Assembly: GCF_018603435.1 (NCBI RefSeq)
Contig: NZ_CP075682.1
Span: forward strand, 3,348,001-3,412,000
Source: Chryseobacterium sp. ZHDP1
GTDB taxonomy: Bacteria; Bacteroidota; Bacteroidia; Flavobacteriales; Weeksellaceae
Direction of reading: 5' to 3'
Length of the DNA stretch: 64,000 nt
A model generated the notes under the pieces. It was not told the origin of the DNA. It saw only the letters and a list, made by a program, of their open reading frames with translations, and did not search any database. How positions within the stretch are numbered: the first letter of the stretch is position 1; the number at the start of each line of letters is the position of its first letter. Positions 50,702-60,375 of this stretch are shown here, in pieces. The position numbers and the translations under genes were made by a program.

Positions 50702-51445
50702 TTATTTATGTAATGCTTTAATATACTTTTCCAATGCCATAGTCATGGACGGAGTTTCCTTTGTAGGAGCCATTAAATCTACTGTTAGCCCTGCTTCTTC
50801 TGCAGCTGCTGAAGTAGTTGCACCGAAAACGCCGATTTTTGTTTCTTCCTGTTTGAAATCCGGAAAATTCTGCTGTAGAGATTTAATTCCCTGCGGACTG
50901 AAGAAAATCAGCATATCATAATCCTTTACATTGATGTCTGTAAGATCGCTGCAAACTGTTCTGTACATGATTGCTCTTTTCCAGTCTACATTAGAAGCTT
51001 CCATTGTTTTGGTAATATCCGGACTTAAAACATCTGATGATGGCAAAAGATATTTTTCGCTCGGGAATTTTTTAAACAGCGGAAGAAGATCCGAGAAATT
51101 CTTTTCCCCGAAGCTGATCTTTCTTTTTCTGTACACAATATGCTTTTGAAGATAATTCGCAATGGCTTCGGACTGACAGATGTATCTCATCGTATCAGGA
51201 ACCGAAAAACGAAGCTCTTCAGCTAATCTGAAGTAATGGTCGATCGCGTTTTTACTCGTGAAAATAATTCCGGTATATTGCGTAAGATCGATCTTTTGTG
51301 TTCTAAGCTCTTTATTGTCAACTCCTTCGACGTGGATGAAAGGGCGGAAATCAATCTTTATCTTTTCCTTCTTTGCAATTTCCAGGTACGGAGACGACTC
51401 ACTTGGCGCTGGTTGAGAAACCAATATAGACTTTATTCTCATCAT
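50702..51445 (-). CDS. hemD: Uroporphyrinogen-III synthase
   Basis: A 247-aa HemD-type protein that closes and inverts hydroxymethylbilane to uroporphyrinogen III. The family is diverse; supporting segments are ILVSQPAPSESSPYLEIAKK, YTGIIFTSKNAIDHYFRLAE, LLPSSDVLSPDITKTMEASN, MLIFFSPQGIKSLQQNFPDF and GATTSAAAEEAGLTVDLMAP. It follows the DUF4271 gene by 9 bases, as often in flavobacteria. Confidence 0.9.
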   Translation of the reverse strand: MMRIKSILVSQPAPSESSPYLEIAKKEKIKIDFRPFIHVEGVDNKELRTQKIDLTQYTGIIFTSKNAIDHYFRLAEELRFSVPDTMRYICQSEAIANYLQKHIVYRKRKISFGEKNFSDLLPLFKKFPSEKYLLPSSDVLSPDITKTMEASNVDWKRAIMYRTVCSDLTDINVKDYDMLIFFSPQGIKSLQQNFPDFKQEETKIGVFGATTSAAAEEAGLTVDLMAPTKETPSMTMALEKYIKALHK

Positions 51446-51454
51446 TGACAGTTA

Positions 51455-52123
51455 TTAAAAAAACAATAGTTTCCAAAGCAACAAAATGGGTGCGATTTGG
51501 AGCGTGCAAATATACAAAAATTTATAATACCATTTCTCAGGTAAGATGTTGTTCTTGTGAAATAAATAGAAAAACACCTTGAAAATGAATACAAAAGAGA
51601 AAAAGAAAATGTAATATAAAAACATTTTATTTCTGTCGATCGGGAAATAATAGTGGGTTACACATAAAATTATTAACAAAAAAGACAGGACAAAATAAAA
51701 TTTTGTAGAGGTAAAATAAAAAACAGTCCATTTCTTTCCGTCGCCAATGCTTTGGAAAAATAAAAATCCTAAAGTTGATTTTATTGCATAAAAAAATATG
51801 ATCGCAATTAAACAAAAGCCAAATTTATTAAGCTGATACCCCAAAATCTGAAGATCGGCAACATATTTTGGAACTACGGGAATATACTGGGAAATTAAAA
51901 CCGAAAGCGTGAGTGTAATAACGCAGGAAGTGATTACCCAGCTCGGAAGGTTGTTACTGGCATCAAAATATTTTTGAAGCAGAAAATCTTTCAGGTTGGC
52001 TTCTCTTTCTACGACGTTCATCATAAAAAGGTATAAAAAGATACAGCCCAACAATATAAAGATTACCCAATCGTTATGTTCAGGTATTCTTACATGATTT
52101 ATAAATGTTTGTGATAAAGGCAA
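51455..52123 (-). CDS. DUF4271 membrane protein
   Basis: A 222-aa protein with about six membrane helices (WVIFILLGCIFLYLFMMNVV; VITSCVITLTLSVLISQYIP; FCLIAIIFFYAIKSTLGFLF and others) and a short charged N terminus. The DUF4271 family is specific to Bacteroidota and regularly sits beside hemD. Function unknown. Confidence 0.85.
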   Translation of the reverse strand: MPLSQTFINHVRIPEHNDWVIFILLGCIFLYLFMMNVVEREANLKDFLLQKYFDASNNLPSWVITSCVITLTLSVLISQYIPVVPKYVADLQILGYQLNKFGFCLIAIIFFYAIKSTLGFLFFQSIGDGKKWTVFYFTSTKFYFVLSFLLIILCVTHYYFPIDRNKMFLYYIFFFSFVFIFKVFFYLFHKNNILPEKWYYKFLYICTLQIAPILLLWKLLFF

Positions 52124-52181
52124 CGGAATTTTTTTGCAAAATTATAGATTATTTTGTATAAAATAAAAAGGTTAAATAAAC

Positions 52182-52189
52182 TATCTTTG
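52182..52189 (+). promoter_or_regulatory. -7 box that sets the start of the mannosyltransferase gene
   Basis: TATCTTTG at 52182-52189 would start RNA near 52194, just before ATG 52199. This excludes the longer frame from 52154. Confidence 0.6.
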
Positions 52190-52198
52190 CAAACTGAA

Positions 52199-52915
52199 AT
52201 GAAAAAACTGGTCATAATTCCGACTTACAACGAAAAGGAAAATATTGAAAATATTATTTCCGCAGTTTTTGCATTGGAAGATGACTTTCATATTTTGGTA
52301 GTGGATGACTCGTCTCCTGATGGAACAGCGGACTTGGTGAAGGAGTTGCAGAAGAATTATCCTCATTATCTTCATCTGTCGGTACGAAAGGTGAAAGATG
52401 GTTTGGGAAAAGCATACATTCATGGTTTTAAATGGGCGATCGAAAATAAATATGATTATATTTTTGAAATGGATGCCGATTTTTCGCACAACCCGAATGA
52501 TCTGCCTAAGCTTTATGAAGCCTGTTTAAAAGCAGACATGGCAATCGGTTCCCGTTATTCCAAAGGAGTAAATGTGGTAAACTGGCCTATGGGAAGAGTT
52601 TTACTGTCTTATTTTGCTTCAAAATATGTTCGTTTTGTTTTGGGACTTCCGATTCATGATACTACGGCAGGCTTTGTCTGTTTTTCAAGAAAGGTTCTGG
52701 AAGAAATCGGTTTGGATAACGTAAAATTAAAAGGATATGGATTTCAGATCGAAATGAAATTCAGAGCTTTTAAAAAAGGATCTAAAATTGTAGAAGTTCC
52801 TATTATTTTTACCAACAGAATTCTGGGAGAAAGCAAAATGAATGGCGGGATCATTCATGAAGCGGTTTTTGGAGTTTTAAATTTAAAATGGAAATCCATC
52901 ATCAACAGATTATGA
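52199..52915 (+). CDS. Polyprenol-phosphate mannosyltransferase-like GT2 enzyme
   Basis: A 238-aa cytosolic-face glycosyltransferase with the Dpm1-type GT-A core: VIIPTYNEKENIENII, ILVVDDSSPDGTADL, EMDADFSHNPNDLP (DxD-like), IGSRYSKGV and ESKMNGGIIHEAV. It would transfer a sugar, probably mannose or a related hexose, to a polyprenyl phosphate. No C-terminal membrane domain is present. It is the first gene of a plus-strand operon with DUF4296, tgt and an LptF/G-like gene. Confidence 0.88.
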   Translation: MKKLVIIPTYNEKENIENIISAVFALEDDFHILVVDDSSPDGTADLVKELQKNYPHYLHLSVRKVKDGLGKAYIHGFKWAIENKYDYIFEMDADFSHNPNDLPKLYEACLKADMAIGSRYSKGVNVVNWPMGRVLLSYFASKYVRFVLGLPIHDTTAGFVCFSRKVLEEIGLDNVKLKGYGFQIEMKFRAFKKGSKIVEVPIIFTNRILGESKMNGGIIHEAVFGVLNLKWKSIINRL

Positions 52916-53289
52916 AAAAACTGATCTTCATTTTCGTTCTGATGTGTCTGTTTTCATGCGGAGACTACATCGATAAGCCTAAAAATCTGATCCCGAAAGA
53001 TCAGATGGCAGAAATTCTGGCTGATCTTTCCATTAACGATCAGGCAACTTTCATGTATCCCAACACGAATCTGGAGGCAGGAACAAGATATATCCTGAAA
53101 ACACATAATGTAAAATCTCAGGATTTTGTGGAAAGCTTCAAATATTATGTGGTGAAGGAAGAGATGAGCGGTATTGCAGATGATGCCCAGAAAATAGTAT
53201 TAAAGAAAGATCCCAAAGCGGATCAGTATGTAAAGGATAAAAAAAATAAATCAGGAAATCTTCAGAATCCTCCTGCTTTATCGAGATAA
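52912..53289 (+). CDS. DUF4296 lipoprotein
   Basis: A 125-aa lipoprotein, start MKKLIFIFVLMCLFSC, whose ATG overlaps the preceding stop (ATGA). Lipidated Cys16. The mature part is helical with NLIPKDQMAEILADLSINDQ, typical of DUF4296. Found next to the same mannosyltransferase in relatives; function unknown. Confidence 0.85.
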   Translation: MKKLIFIFVLMCLFSCGDYIDKPKNLIPKDQMAEILADLSINDQATFMYPNTNLEAGTRYILKTHNVKSQDFVESFKYYVVKEEMSGIADDAQKIVLKKDPKADQYVKDKKNKSGNLQNPPALSR

Positions 53290-53295
53290 TTTAAG

Positions 53296-54429
53296 ATGCA
53301 AAAGTTTTTTAATATAGAAAAAACCTCTGAGGGAAAGGCAAGAGCGGGAGAACTTACCACAGATCACGGTAAGATTCAGACGCCTATTTTTATGCCTGTA
53401 GGAACGGTTGCAAGTGTAAAAACAGTTCACCAGAGAGAATTAAAAGAAGATATCAAAGCTCAGATTATTCTGGGAAATACTTATCATTTATACCTTCGTC
53501 CGGGGATGGAAGTCATGCAGGAAGCAGGAGGTTTGCATAAATTCATGAACTGGGATCTGCCGATTCTTACGGATTCGGGAGGTTTTCAGGTGTTTTCACT
53601 GGCAAGCAGCAGAAAAATGTCTGAAGAAGGAGCCCGATTCAAATCTCATATCGACGGAAGTTATCATATGTTTTCTCCCGAAAAATCCATGGAGATCCAG
53701 AGACAGATCGGGGCCGATATTTTTATGGCTTTTGATGAATGTGTGGCGTATCCATGCGAATACAATCAGGCAAAAACATCCATGGAACTTACACACCGTT
53801 GGTTAAAAAGATGTATTGAATGGACGGAAAACAATCCTGAATTGTACGGTCACAAGCAAAGACTTTTCCCTATTGTTCAGGGATCTACTTTTTCCGATTT
53901 AAGAAAAATTTCCGCAGAAGTCATTGCGGAAGCCGGAGCTGAAGGAAATGCAATCGGTGGTCTTTCGGTAGGCGAACCTGAAGAGGAAATGTACAGAATT
54001 ACTGATGAGGTTACCGATATTCTGCCAAAAGAAAAACCGAGATATTTAATGGGAGTGGGAACTCCGTGGAATATTCTGGAATCCATCGGTCTAGGTATTG
54101 ATATGATGGATTGTGTAATGCCGACAAGAAATGCCAGAAACGCAATGCTTTTCACATGGAAAGGCGTAATGAATATGAAAAACGAGAAGTGGAAGAAAGA
54201 TTTTTCGCCTCTTGATGAATTTGGAACAAGTTTCGTAGACAGAGAATATTCTAAAGCGTATGTAAGACATTTGTTTGTTTCTAAAGAATATCTGGCAAAA
54301 CAAATTGCTTCCATTCATAATTTAGCTTTTTATCTGGATTTGGTAAAAGTGGCAAGGGAACATATTATAGCAGGAGATTTCTACCAGTGGAAAAACTCTG
54401 TAGTTCCAATTCTTCGTCAGAGATTATAA
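53296..54429 (+). CDS. tgt: tRNA-guanine transglycosylase
   Basis: A 377-aa enzyme that swaps guanine for preQ1 at tRNA position 34. Active-site segments LTDSGGFQVFSL, FDECVAYPCE, GGLSVGEPEEEM and the catalytic Asp region GLGIDMMDCVMPTRNARNAM are intact. In the C-terminal zinc region, the usual CxCxxC is missing: GTSFVDREYSKAYVRHLF stands there, with only the following His pattern kept. I recall this as a feature of Bacteroidota Tgt, so it is not evidence of loss. Confidence 0.93.
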   Translation: MQKFFNIEKTSEGKARAGELTTDHGKIQTPIFMPVGTVASVKTVHQRELKEDIKAQIILGNTYHLYLRPGMEVMQEAGGLHKFMNWDLPILTDSGGFQVFSLASSRKMSEEGARFKSHIDGSYHMFSPEKSMEIQRQIGADIFMAFDECVAYPCEYNQAKTSMELTHRWLKRCIEWTENNPELYGHKQRLFPIVQGSTFSDLRKISAEVIAEAGAEGNAIGGLSVGEPEEEMYRITDEVTDILPKEKPRYLMGVGTPWNILESIGLGIDMMDCVMPTRNARNAMLFTWKGVMNMKNEKWKKDFSPLDEFGTSFVDREYSKAYVRHLFVSKEYLAKQIASIHNLAFYLDLVKVAREHIIAGDFYQWKNSVVPILRQRL

Positions 54430-54451
54430 TTAAAAATAAAAACGCAGTAAA

Positions 54452-55564
54452 ATGCTTAAAATAATAGACCGATATATCGTTAGAAAATACCTTGGAACAT
54501 TCAGTTTCATGCTGATATTGCTGTCTATTGTTGTTTTGGTGATCGACGTACAGCAGAAAATTCCAAGAATTGAAAATGCAACGGCGCTGGATCCAAAACT
54601 TAATGTTACGTACTTTCTGATTCATTTTTATCCTTTCTGGATCGTGAATCTGGTCATGACGTTCCTTTCGATTCTCGTCTTTATTTCGGTGATTTATTTT
54701 ACCTCAAGAATGGCGAATAATACCGAAATTGTTGCCGTCATCAGTAGTGGAGCGAGTTTTCACAGGTTTGCAAGACCGTATCTGCTTACGTCGCTGTTTA
54801 TTGCAGTTTTGTCATTGGGAATCAATCACTTTTTACTTCCCTGGGCGAATATTCAGAAAAATCAGCTTGAAGCCTATACCTACAATGCAACCAATAAAGA
54901 GAAGGTTTTAGGAACGGCTCCCGTTTCTGCGCAATTAAGCAAAACGGAGTATATCTTTATCAATTCATGGAATAAAAGAGAAAAAAGAGGTTCGGGATTC
55001 GTCTATCAGAAGTTTGATAAGGATAGAAGAATGACGTACGAGTTAAAGGCTTCCGATGTTTCGTGGGATAAAGACAAAAAAGAATTTGTACTGAATTCCT
55101 ACACGGAAAAAACCATCAATAAAGACGATACAGAAAAGTTGTCCAGCGGTTTCGATCTGAAGAAAAAATACGGTCATGATCCGGAAGAGCTTTTCCCCAA
55201 TGAACTTTTAGGGCAAAATAAAACAACACCGGAACTGATAAAATTCATCAAAAGAGAAACTGAAAAAGGTAACAGCAACTTGAATGCGCACTTAAACGAG
55301 CTTCACCAAAGAACTTCGATGCCATTTTCCATCGTTATTCTTACGTTTTTGGCGTTGTCGCTTTCTTCACAGAAAAAACGAGGCGGATTGGGGATTAATT
55401 TAGCTTTAGGGATTTCTTTAGCCTTTGTTTTCGTATTTTCCTTTGAAGCTTTAAAAGTGGTTTCGGAAAATAAAAGTATTTCGCCGGCTTTGGCAATGTG
55501 GCTTCCCAATATGATCTTTTTCCCGCTTGCTGCTTTTCTTTACATTAAAAGAGCGAATCAGTAA
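54452..55564 (+). CDS. LptF/LptG-family permease
   Basis: A 370-aa inner-membrane protein of the YjgP/YjgQ family: three N-terminal helices (FMLILLSIVVLVIDVQQKIP region, FWIVNLVMTFLSILVFISVI, LLTSLFIAVLSLGINHFLLP), a periplasmic jellyroll domain and three C-terminal helices. It forms the LPS-extracting LptB2FG core. The partner gene is not in the window. Its stop overlaps the end of birA by 7 bases. Confidence 0.88.
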   Translation: MLKIIDRYIVRKYLGTFSFMLILLSIVVLVIDVQQKIPRIENATALDPKLNVTYFLIHFYPFWIVNLVMTFLSILVFISVIYFTSRMANNTEIVAVISSGASFHRFARPYLLTSLFIAVLSLGINHFLLPWANIQKNQLEAYTYNATNKEKVLGTAPVSAQLSKTEYIFINSWNKREKRGSGFVYQKFDKDRRMTYELKASDVSWDKDKKEFVLNSYTEKTINKDDTEKLSSGFDLKKKYGHDPEELFPNELLGQNKTTPELIKFIKRETEKGNSNLNAHLNELHQRTSMPFSIVILTFLALSLSSQKKRGGLGINLALGISLAFVFVFSFEALKVVSENKSISPALAMWLPNMIFFPLAAFLYIKRANQ

Positions 55565-56271
55565 AGTAATTTTATTTCTTTGTGATAGAAAGATTGTAGT
55601 CCGTCATTTTCAAGATCAATCCAGAGTTCACCATTTTCATCAGCCTTTTTGATGATGCCATTTTGGCGTGTTTTCTCAAGTTCGAACACCGATATTTCGT
55701 CTTTGCGAAACAGGTTTTCATTGAAAAGTTTGAGAATTTCCTCTTCCGAAGGAATATTTTTCAGTTTTTCGATTAAAAAATCATGAAGTTGTAAAGTGAA
55801 ATCATTCAGGTCAAAACTTCTTCCGGTCTGCGTTAAAAGCGATCCTGCATTGGGAATTTCAAATTTTTCCTGAAGAATATTAAATCCGGCTCCTGCAATG
55901 AAATATTGATTTTGATTAAATTTTTTCTTTTCAATCAGGATTCCGACGATTTTTTTACCTTTAAGAATCATATCATTCGGCCATTTTATTTTCACATCGC
56001 TGTCAGTCAAATTGGCAAGGAAATCTCTTATGACAATTGCGGTATAATAATTGAACATAAAATCCGAGACTGTAAAGTGTTCAGCTTTTACAGCAAGAGT
56101 ATATGCCAGATTTTTTTCAGCCGTTGAAGACCATGTATTTCCGTACTGTCCGCGACCTTTCGTCTGATTGAATGTGTGAAGTGCAATAAAATCTGAATCT
56201 TCATAAAGTAAAAACTTAGATATTTCGTCATTAGTAGAAGAACATTCTTTCAGATAAAACAGTGCGCTCAT
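55558..56271 (-). CDS. birA: Biotin-[acetyl-CoA carboxylase] ligase
   Basis: A 237-aa monofunctional BirA that attaches biotin to the carboxylase carrier protein. Motifs: SSTNDEISKFL, TKGRGQYGNTWSS (biotinyl-AMP loop), IKWPNDMILKGKKIVGILIE and a short SH3-like C terminus. There is no N-terminal HTH, so it is not a repressor. Convergent with the LptF/G-like gene, 7-base overlap. Confidence 0.93.
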   Translation of the reverse strand: MSALFYLKECSSTNDEISKFLLYEDSDFIALHTFNQTKGRGQYGNTWSSTAEKNLAYTLAVKAEHFTVSDFMFNYYTAIVIRDFLANLTDSDVKIKWPNDMILKGKKIVGILIEKKKFNQNQYFIAGAGFNILQEKFEIPNAGSLLTQTGRSFDLNDFTLQLHDFLIEKLKNIPSEEEILKLFNENLFRKDEISVFELEKTRQNGIIKKADENGELWIDLENDGLQSFYHKEIKLLY

Positions 56272-56330
56272 TTAAGAAAACTTTAAGACTTTAAAAGGCT
56301 AAAAATAAGGCTAAAGTAAAAGAAAAACAA

Positions 56331-56338
56331 TAAATTTG
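56331..56338 (+). promoter_or_regulatory. -7 box of rsfS
   Basis: TAAATTTG at 56331-56338, 19 bases before the ATG; no clear -33 TTG. Confidence 0.45.
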
Positions 56339-56357
56339 CAGATTATAGTATTTTTTA

Positions 56358-56720
56358 ATGAATAAAACAGTAGAAAAACAAGCGCTAATAGATAAAATTG
56401 TAGAGGCTATCCAGGATGTAAAAGGTGAAGATATCATGATCTTTGATCTTTCCAGTATCGAAAATTCAGTAGCAGAAACGTTCATCATTTGTAGCGGAAA
56501 CTCAAATACGCAGGTTTCGGCGTTAGCGGGAAGTGTAGAGAAAAAAGTAAGAAACGACCTTAAAGACAGACCTTGGCACGTAGAAGGTACCGAAAACTCT
56601 ATGTGGGTTTTGGTAGATTACGTTTCCGTGGTAGTCCACATTTTCCAGAAAGAAGTAAGAGAGTATTATGATATTGAAGAACTTTGGGGAGATGCTGTGA
56701 TTACGAAAATCGAAAATTAA
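56358..56720 (+). CDS. rsfS: Ribosome silencing factor
   Basis: A 120-aa RsfS/Iojap protein that binds L14 and blocks subunit joining in slow growth. Family segments: GEDIMIFDLSSIENSVAETF, IICSGNSNTQVSALAGSVEK, DRPWHVEGTENSMWVLVDYV and HIFQKEVREYYDIEELWGDA. It lies 23 bases before ftsH on the same strand, a common flavobacterial pair. Confidence 0.95.
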   Translation: MNKTVEKQALIDKIVEAIQDVKGEDIMIFDLSSIENSVAETFIICSGNSNTQVSALAGSVEKKVRNDLKDRPWHVEGTENSMWVLVDYVSVVVHIFQKEVREYYDIEELWGDAVITKIEN

Positions 56721-56743
56721 TTATTAAATTTTAAAAAGTATAA

Positions 56744-58756
56744 ATGAACAATAAAGGATTTAACTGGTTTTTTCCTATCATGATTGTGGCACTTGTGCTG
56801 TTCTTTGTAGCCAATTCTATGGGCGACAGCAGCGGTAAGACAATCGATGAAGATGGTTTCTTCAGAGAAATGCAGGCAGGAAAAGTCCAGAGAGTTTTAA
56901 TTGACAAACAGGCTCAGAAAGCCGATGTATTTTTAACACAGGCTGCGAAAACAGCAACTGTAAAAAAAGACGATAAATCGAATCCTTTTTCGGGGCTTGT
57001 AATGGCTCCAAAGGCAGATTACTCGCTTAAATATGGAGATCTTAGACTTTTCCTTGAAAAATTTGATGCCATCAGAATGCAAAATCCGGCGATAAAAACG
57101 TCTAAAGATTATGCGGAAGGCGAAAGCCCGTTAACGAGCTTTTTAATTCAGGCATTAATCTGGATTGCAATTCTAGGGATCTTTTATTTCCTTCTTTTCA
57201 GAAAAATGGGAAGCGGAGGCGGACCCGGCGGACAGATTTTCTCCATCGGAAAGTCGAAAGCAAAACTTTTTGACGAAAAAGAAAGAATTCAGGTAACATT
57301 TAAAGATGTTGCAGGTCTTGAAGGAGCGAAAGAAGAAGTTCAGGAAGTGGTGGATTTCCTTAAAAACTCAGAAAAATATACCAAACTGGGAGGTAAAATT
57401 CCGAAAGGAGTTCTTTTAGTGGGTCCTCCGGGAACCGGTAAAACATTATTGGCAAAAGCAGTAGCGGGAGAGGCGAAAGTTCCTTTCTTCTCGCTTTCAG
57501 GTTCAGATTTTGTGGAAATGTTTGTTGGGGTAGGAGCTTCAAGAGTAAGAGACCTTTTTGCTCAGGCAAAAGCAAAATCTCCTGCGATTATCTTTATTGA
57601 TGAGATCGATGCCATCGGACGTGCAAGAGGAAAAAATAATTTCTCTGGCGGAAACGACGAAAGAGAGAACACGCTGAACCAGCTTTTAACTGAAATGGAT
57701 GGTTTCGGAACCGATACCAATGTTATCGTAATGGCTGCTACCAACAGAGCGGATATTCTGGATAAAGCGTTAATGAGAGCCGGACGTTTTGACCGTTCCA
57801 TTTATGTAGACCTTCCGGAACTGCACGAAAGAAGGCAGATTTTTGATGTTCATTTAAAGAAAATCAAACTTGATGATACTGTAGACAGAGAATTCCTGGC
57901 AAAACAAACACCGGGATTCAGTGGAGCAGATATTGCGAATGTTTGTAATGAGGCTGCCTTAATTGCAGCAAGAAATAACCACGCTTCGGTAACGAAACAG
58001 GATTTCCTTGATGCGGTAGACAGAATTATCGGTGGTCTTGAAAAGAAAAATAAAGCCATCAAACCTTCTGAAAAAAGAAGAGTTGCTTATCACGAAGCTG
58101 GACATGCTACGATTTCATGGCTGGTAGAACACGCTTCACCACTATTGAAAGTAACGATTGTTCCGAGAGGACGTTCTTTAGGTGCGGCTTGGTATCTTCC
58201 GGAAGAAAGACAGTTAACAACTACAGAACAAATGCTGGACGAAATGTGTGCAACATTGGGAGGTAGAGCAGCAGAGCAGGTGATATTCAATAATATTTCC
58301 ACCGGAGCGCTTTCTGATCTTGAAAGTGTAACCAAAAGAGCTCAGGCAATGGTAACTATTTATGGTTTGAGTCCGAATATTGGAAATATCTCTTATTATG
58401 ACAGTTCAGGTCAGTCTGAATATTCTTTCGGAAAACCTTATTCTGAAGAAACTGCGAAGAAAATTGATATTGAGATCAAAGGAATTATCGAAAATCAGTA
58501 TGACAGAGCGGTTCAGATTTTAACTGAAAATAAAGATAAGCTTGATGCTCTGGCAAATAAGCTTTTAGAAAAAGAAGTAATCTTCCGCGAAGACCTTGAA
58601 GAAATTTTCGGAAAGAGAGCATGGGATCCTGAATTAACAGAGAAACCTGTTACCAATACGATTCCGGATGCTAAGGAACCGCAAGAACAGATTCTGACTA
58701 AAGAAAAAGAAGGAGACAGTGAAATTCAGGCTCCTGAAAGCCCGACACAGCTTTAA
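56744..58756 (+). CDS. ftsH: ATP-dependent zinc metalloprotease FtsH
   Basis: A 670-aa membrane AAA protease for quality control and regulated degradation. TM1 ([20 protein letters not shown]), a periplasmic part, TM2 ([20 protein letters not shown]), a glycine-rich linker, Walker A GPPGTGKT near 228-235, Walker [12 protein letters not shown], second-region-of-homology [20 protein letters not shown], and zinc motif HEAGH near 450-454. The C-terminal tail is acidic and variable. Terminator follows. Confidence 0.97.
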   Translation: MNNKGFNWFFPIMIVALVLFFVANSMGDSSGKTIDEDGFFREMQAGKVQRVLIDKQAQKADVFLTQAAKTATVKKDDKSNPFSGLVMAPKADYSLKYGDLRLFLEKFDAIRMQNPAIKTSKDYAEGESPLTSFLIQALIWIAILGIFYFLLFRKMGSGGGPGGQIFSIGKSKAKLFDEKERIQVTFKDVAGLEGAKEEVQEVVDFLKNSEKYTKLGGKIPKGVLLVGPPGTGKTLLAKAVAGEAKVPFFSLSGSDFVEMFVGVGASRVRDLFAQAKAKSPAIIFIDEIDAIGRARGKNNFSGGNDERENTLNQLLTEMDGFGTDTNVIVMAATNRADILDKALMRAGRFDRSIYVDLPELHERRQIFDVHLKKIKLDDTVDREFLAKQTPGFSGADIANVCNEAALIAARNNHASVTKQDFLDAVDRIIGGLEKKNKAIKPSEKRRVAYHEAGHATISWLVEHASPLLKVTIVPRGRSLGAAWYLPEERQLTTTEQMLDEMCATLGGRAAEQVIFNNISTGALSDLESVTKRAQAMVTIYGLSPNIGNISYYDSSGQSEYSFGKPYSEETAKKIDIEIKGIIENQYDRAVQILTENKDKLDALANKLLEKEVIFREDLEEIFGKRAWDPELTEKPVTNTIPDAKEPQEQILTKEKEGDSEIQAPESPTQL

Positions 58757-58780
58757 AATTTCTTTAAATTTAAATAACAC

Positions 58781-58815
58781 AAAACCTGACAGTTCTGAAA
58801 TTGTCGGGTTTTTTT
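58781..58815 (+). terminator. Terminator after ftsH
   Basis: AACCTGACA / TGTCGGGTT stem (one G-T pair) followed by a T7 run. Confidence 0.8.
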
Positions 58816-58857
58816 ATATTTCTCGGTATGTTTTTGGATTTCTATACGATTAATTTA

Positions 58858-58865
58858 TATTTTTG
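58858..58865 (+). promoter_or_regulatory. -7 box of the LUD gene
   Basis: TATTTTTG at 58858-58865, within AT-rich DNA, 28 bases before the TTG start. Confidence 0.45.
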
Positions 58866-58892
58866 TATAAAGTTGACTAAAAATAGATCAAA

Positions 58893-59474
58893 TTGAATTT
58901 ATTTAAGAAGATTGTAAGCAAACTTACGAACCAGCCGGAGCAGGATGAAAGACAAAGCCTGGAAAAGCTAGGGGATTCGCTGAAAAATGCGGATCTCGAT
59001 TATAAGTTTGCCCAACTGTTTACGCATTCCGGAGGTTTTTTTAATTACTGTGCAGATGAAGCGGAGGCGTTACAGACTTTGAACCAGATTATTAAAATTG
59101 AAGGGATACATAATATGTTCTGTTGGGATAAAGACCTTCAGAATTTCCTGAATGTCGTAAAAACGCCTTATACTTCCGAACTCCAGAGCAATAACGATGC
59201 AAGTTTCATTACCTGCGAATATCTTATTGCGTACGACGGAAGAATTATGCTTTCTCACAATAATATCCTTCATTATCATTCTTCCAGACTGCCGGATAAA
59301 ATTATCATCATGGCGAATATTTCACAGATTGTGAACAACCTGAATGATGCGATGGGAAAGATCAAAAGAAACGGAAATATCAAAAATCTGACTTCCATCA
59401 GCGGTGGACAGTCGAAAATGGATACTTCTTCCCATACCAACACAAAACTGTTTTTATTGTTGCTTGAAGATTAA
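58893..59474 (+). CDS. LUD-domain protein (LutC-like)
   Basis: A 193-aa protein of the LUD/YkgG family. It starts TTG-AAT (MNLFKKIVSKLTNQ), the family-typical opening. Core segments: ALQTLNQIIKIEGIHNMFCW, SFITCEYLIAYDGRIMLSHN, LPDKIIIMANISQIVNNLND. LutC relatives take part in lactate utilisation; here it precedes cdsA and psd without lutA/B, so another role is possible. Confidence 0.8.
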   Translation: MNLFKKIVSKLTNQPEQDERQSLEKLGDSLKNADLDYKFAQLFTHSGGFFNYCADEAEALQTLNQIIKIEGIHNMFCWDKDLQNFLNVVKTPYTSELQSNNDASFITCEYLIAYDGRIMLSHNNILHYHSSRLPDKIIIMANISQIVNNLNDAMGKIKRNGNIKNLTSISGGQSKMDTSSHTNTKLFLLLLED

Positions 59475-59498
59475 GCATCAGATTTAAAATTTAACATC

Positions 59499-60371
59499 TT
59501 GGACAAAAATCTCATTCAAAGAACCTTATCAGGAATTGTTTACGTAGCAGTTATTATTCTTTGTACCACTCCGCTTGGAGCTCATTTAATCAACAGTATT
59601 TCGCCGGATCTCGTGAAGCAGCAATATCTGTACTACGGATTAATCACTCTTTTAATGGGAGTCGGTTCTTGGGAATGTTTTAAAATCATGAAATTCGGGA
59701 AAGGCTATGAACGGTTTGTTGTTTTCCCTTTGGTAATTTTTATTTTTTATGTATTCTCGAAAAGGTATTTCAATTTTGATTTCTTTTTCGATTTCAGACT
59801 GAGTGAAATCCTTGCAATGGCTCTTATTGTGATTGCTGCCGTTACTTTATTTAAATTCCCGAACGAATTATATTTTGACAGCGGAAAGCTTATTTTCACG
59901 GTAATTTATGTGGCACTACCTTTCAGCTTTGCTTTGGGGCTTCCCAAATTTAGAAGCTATGATAACAGTTTTTCTTTAGAAGTTCTGTTTCTGTTTATCC
60001 TGATCTGGAGCAGTGATACTTTTGCGTATTTAACCGGAAAATTCTTCGGTAAACATAAAATGGCGCCTAAAATTTCTCCTAAAAAAACATGGGAAGGTTA
60101 TATTGGCGGTGTTGTTCTTACTTTAATCCTGTCTTACTTTGTAGAACATTATCATCCGGATCTTCGCGGAAACTGGATGGTGGTAGGTTTTCTGGTGGCT
60201 GCTTTTGCGCCGATCGGGGATTTGGTGGAGAGCCAGCTGAAAAGAAATTTTGCCGTGAAAGACAGCGGAAACATCATTCCGGGACATGGAGGCGTATTAG
60301 ACAGACTGGATAGTTTCATTATTTGTGTTCCTGTCGTATATTTGTACTTTATTTTAGAAAAATTTATTTAA
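59499..60371 (+). CDS. cdsA: Phosphatidate cytidylyltransferase
   Basis: A 290-aa membrane enzyme making CDP-diacylglycerol from phosphatidate and CTP. Multiple TM helices; CdsA signature SDTFAYLTGKFFGKHKMAPK, SPKKTWEGYIGG and KDSGNIIPGHGGVLDRLDS. The start is TTG (MDKNLIQRTLSGIVY) with no ATG option. It leads into psd (4-base gap), giving two successive steps of phosphatidylethanolamine synthesis (pssA lies elsewhere). Confidence 0.93.
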   Translation: MDKNLIQRTLSGIVYVAVIILCTTPLGAHLINSISPDLVKQQYLYYGLITLLMGVGSWECFKIMKFGKGYERFVVFPLVIFIFYVFSKRYFNFDFFFDFRLSEILAMALIVIAAVTLFKFPNELYFDSGKLIFTVIYVALPFSFALGLPKFRSYDNSFSLEVLFLFILIWSSDTFAYLTGKFFGKHKMAPKISPKKTWEGYIGGVVLTLILSYFVEHYHPDLRGNWMVVGFLVAAFAPIGDLVESQLKRNFAVKDSGNIIPGHGGVLDRLDSFIICVPVVYLYFILEKFI

Positions 60372-60375
60372 TCTC

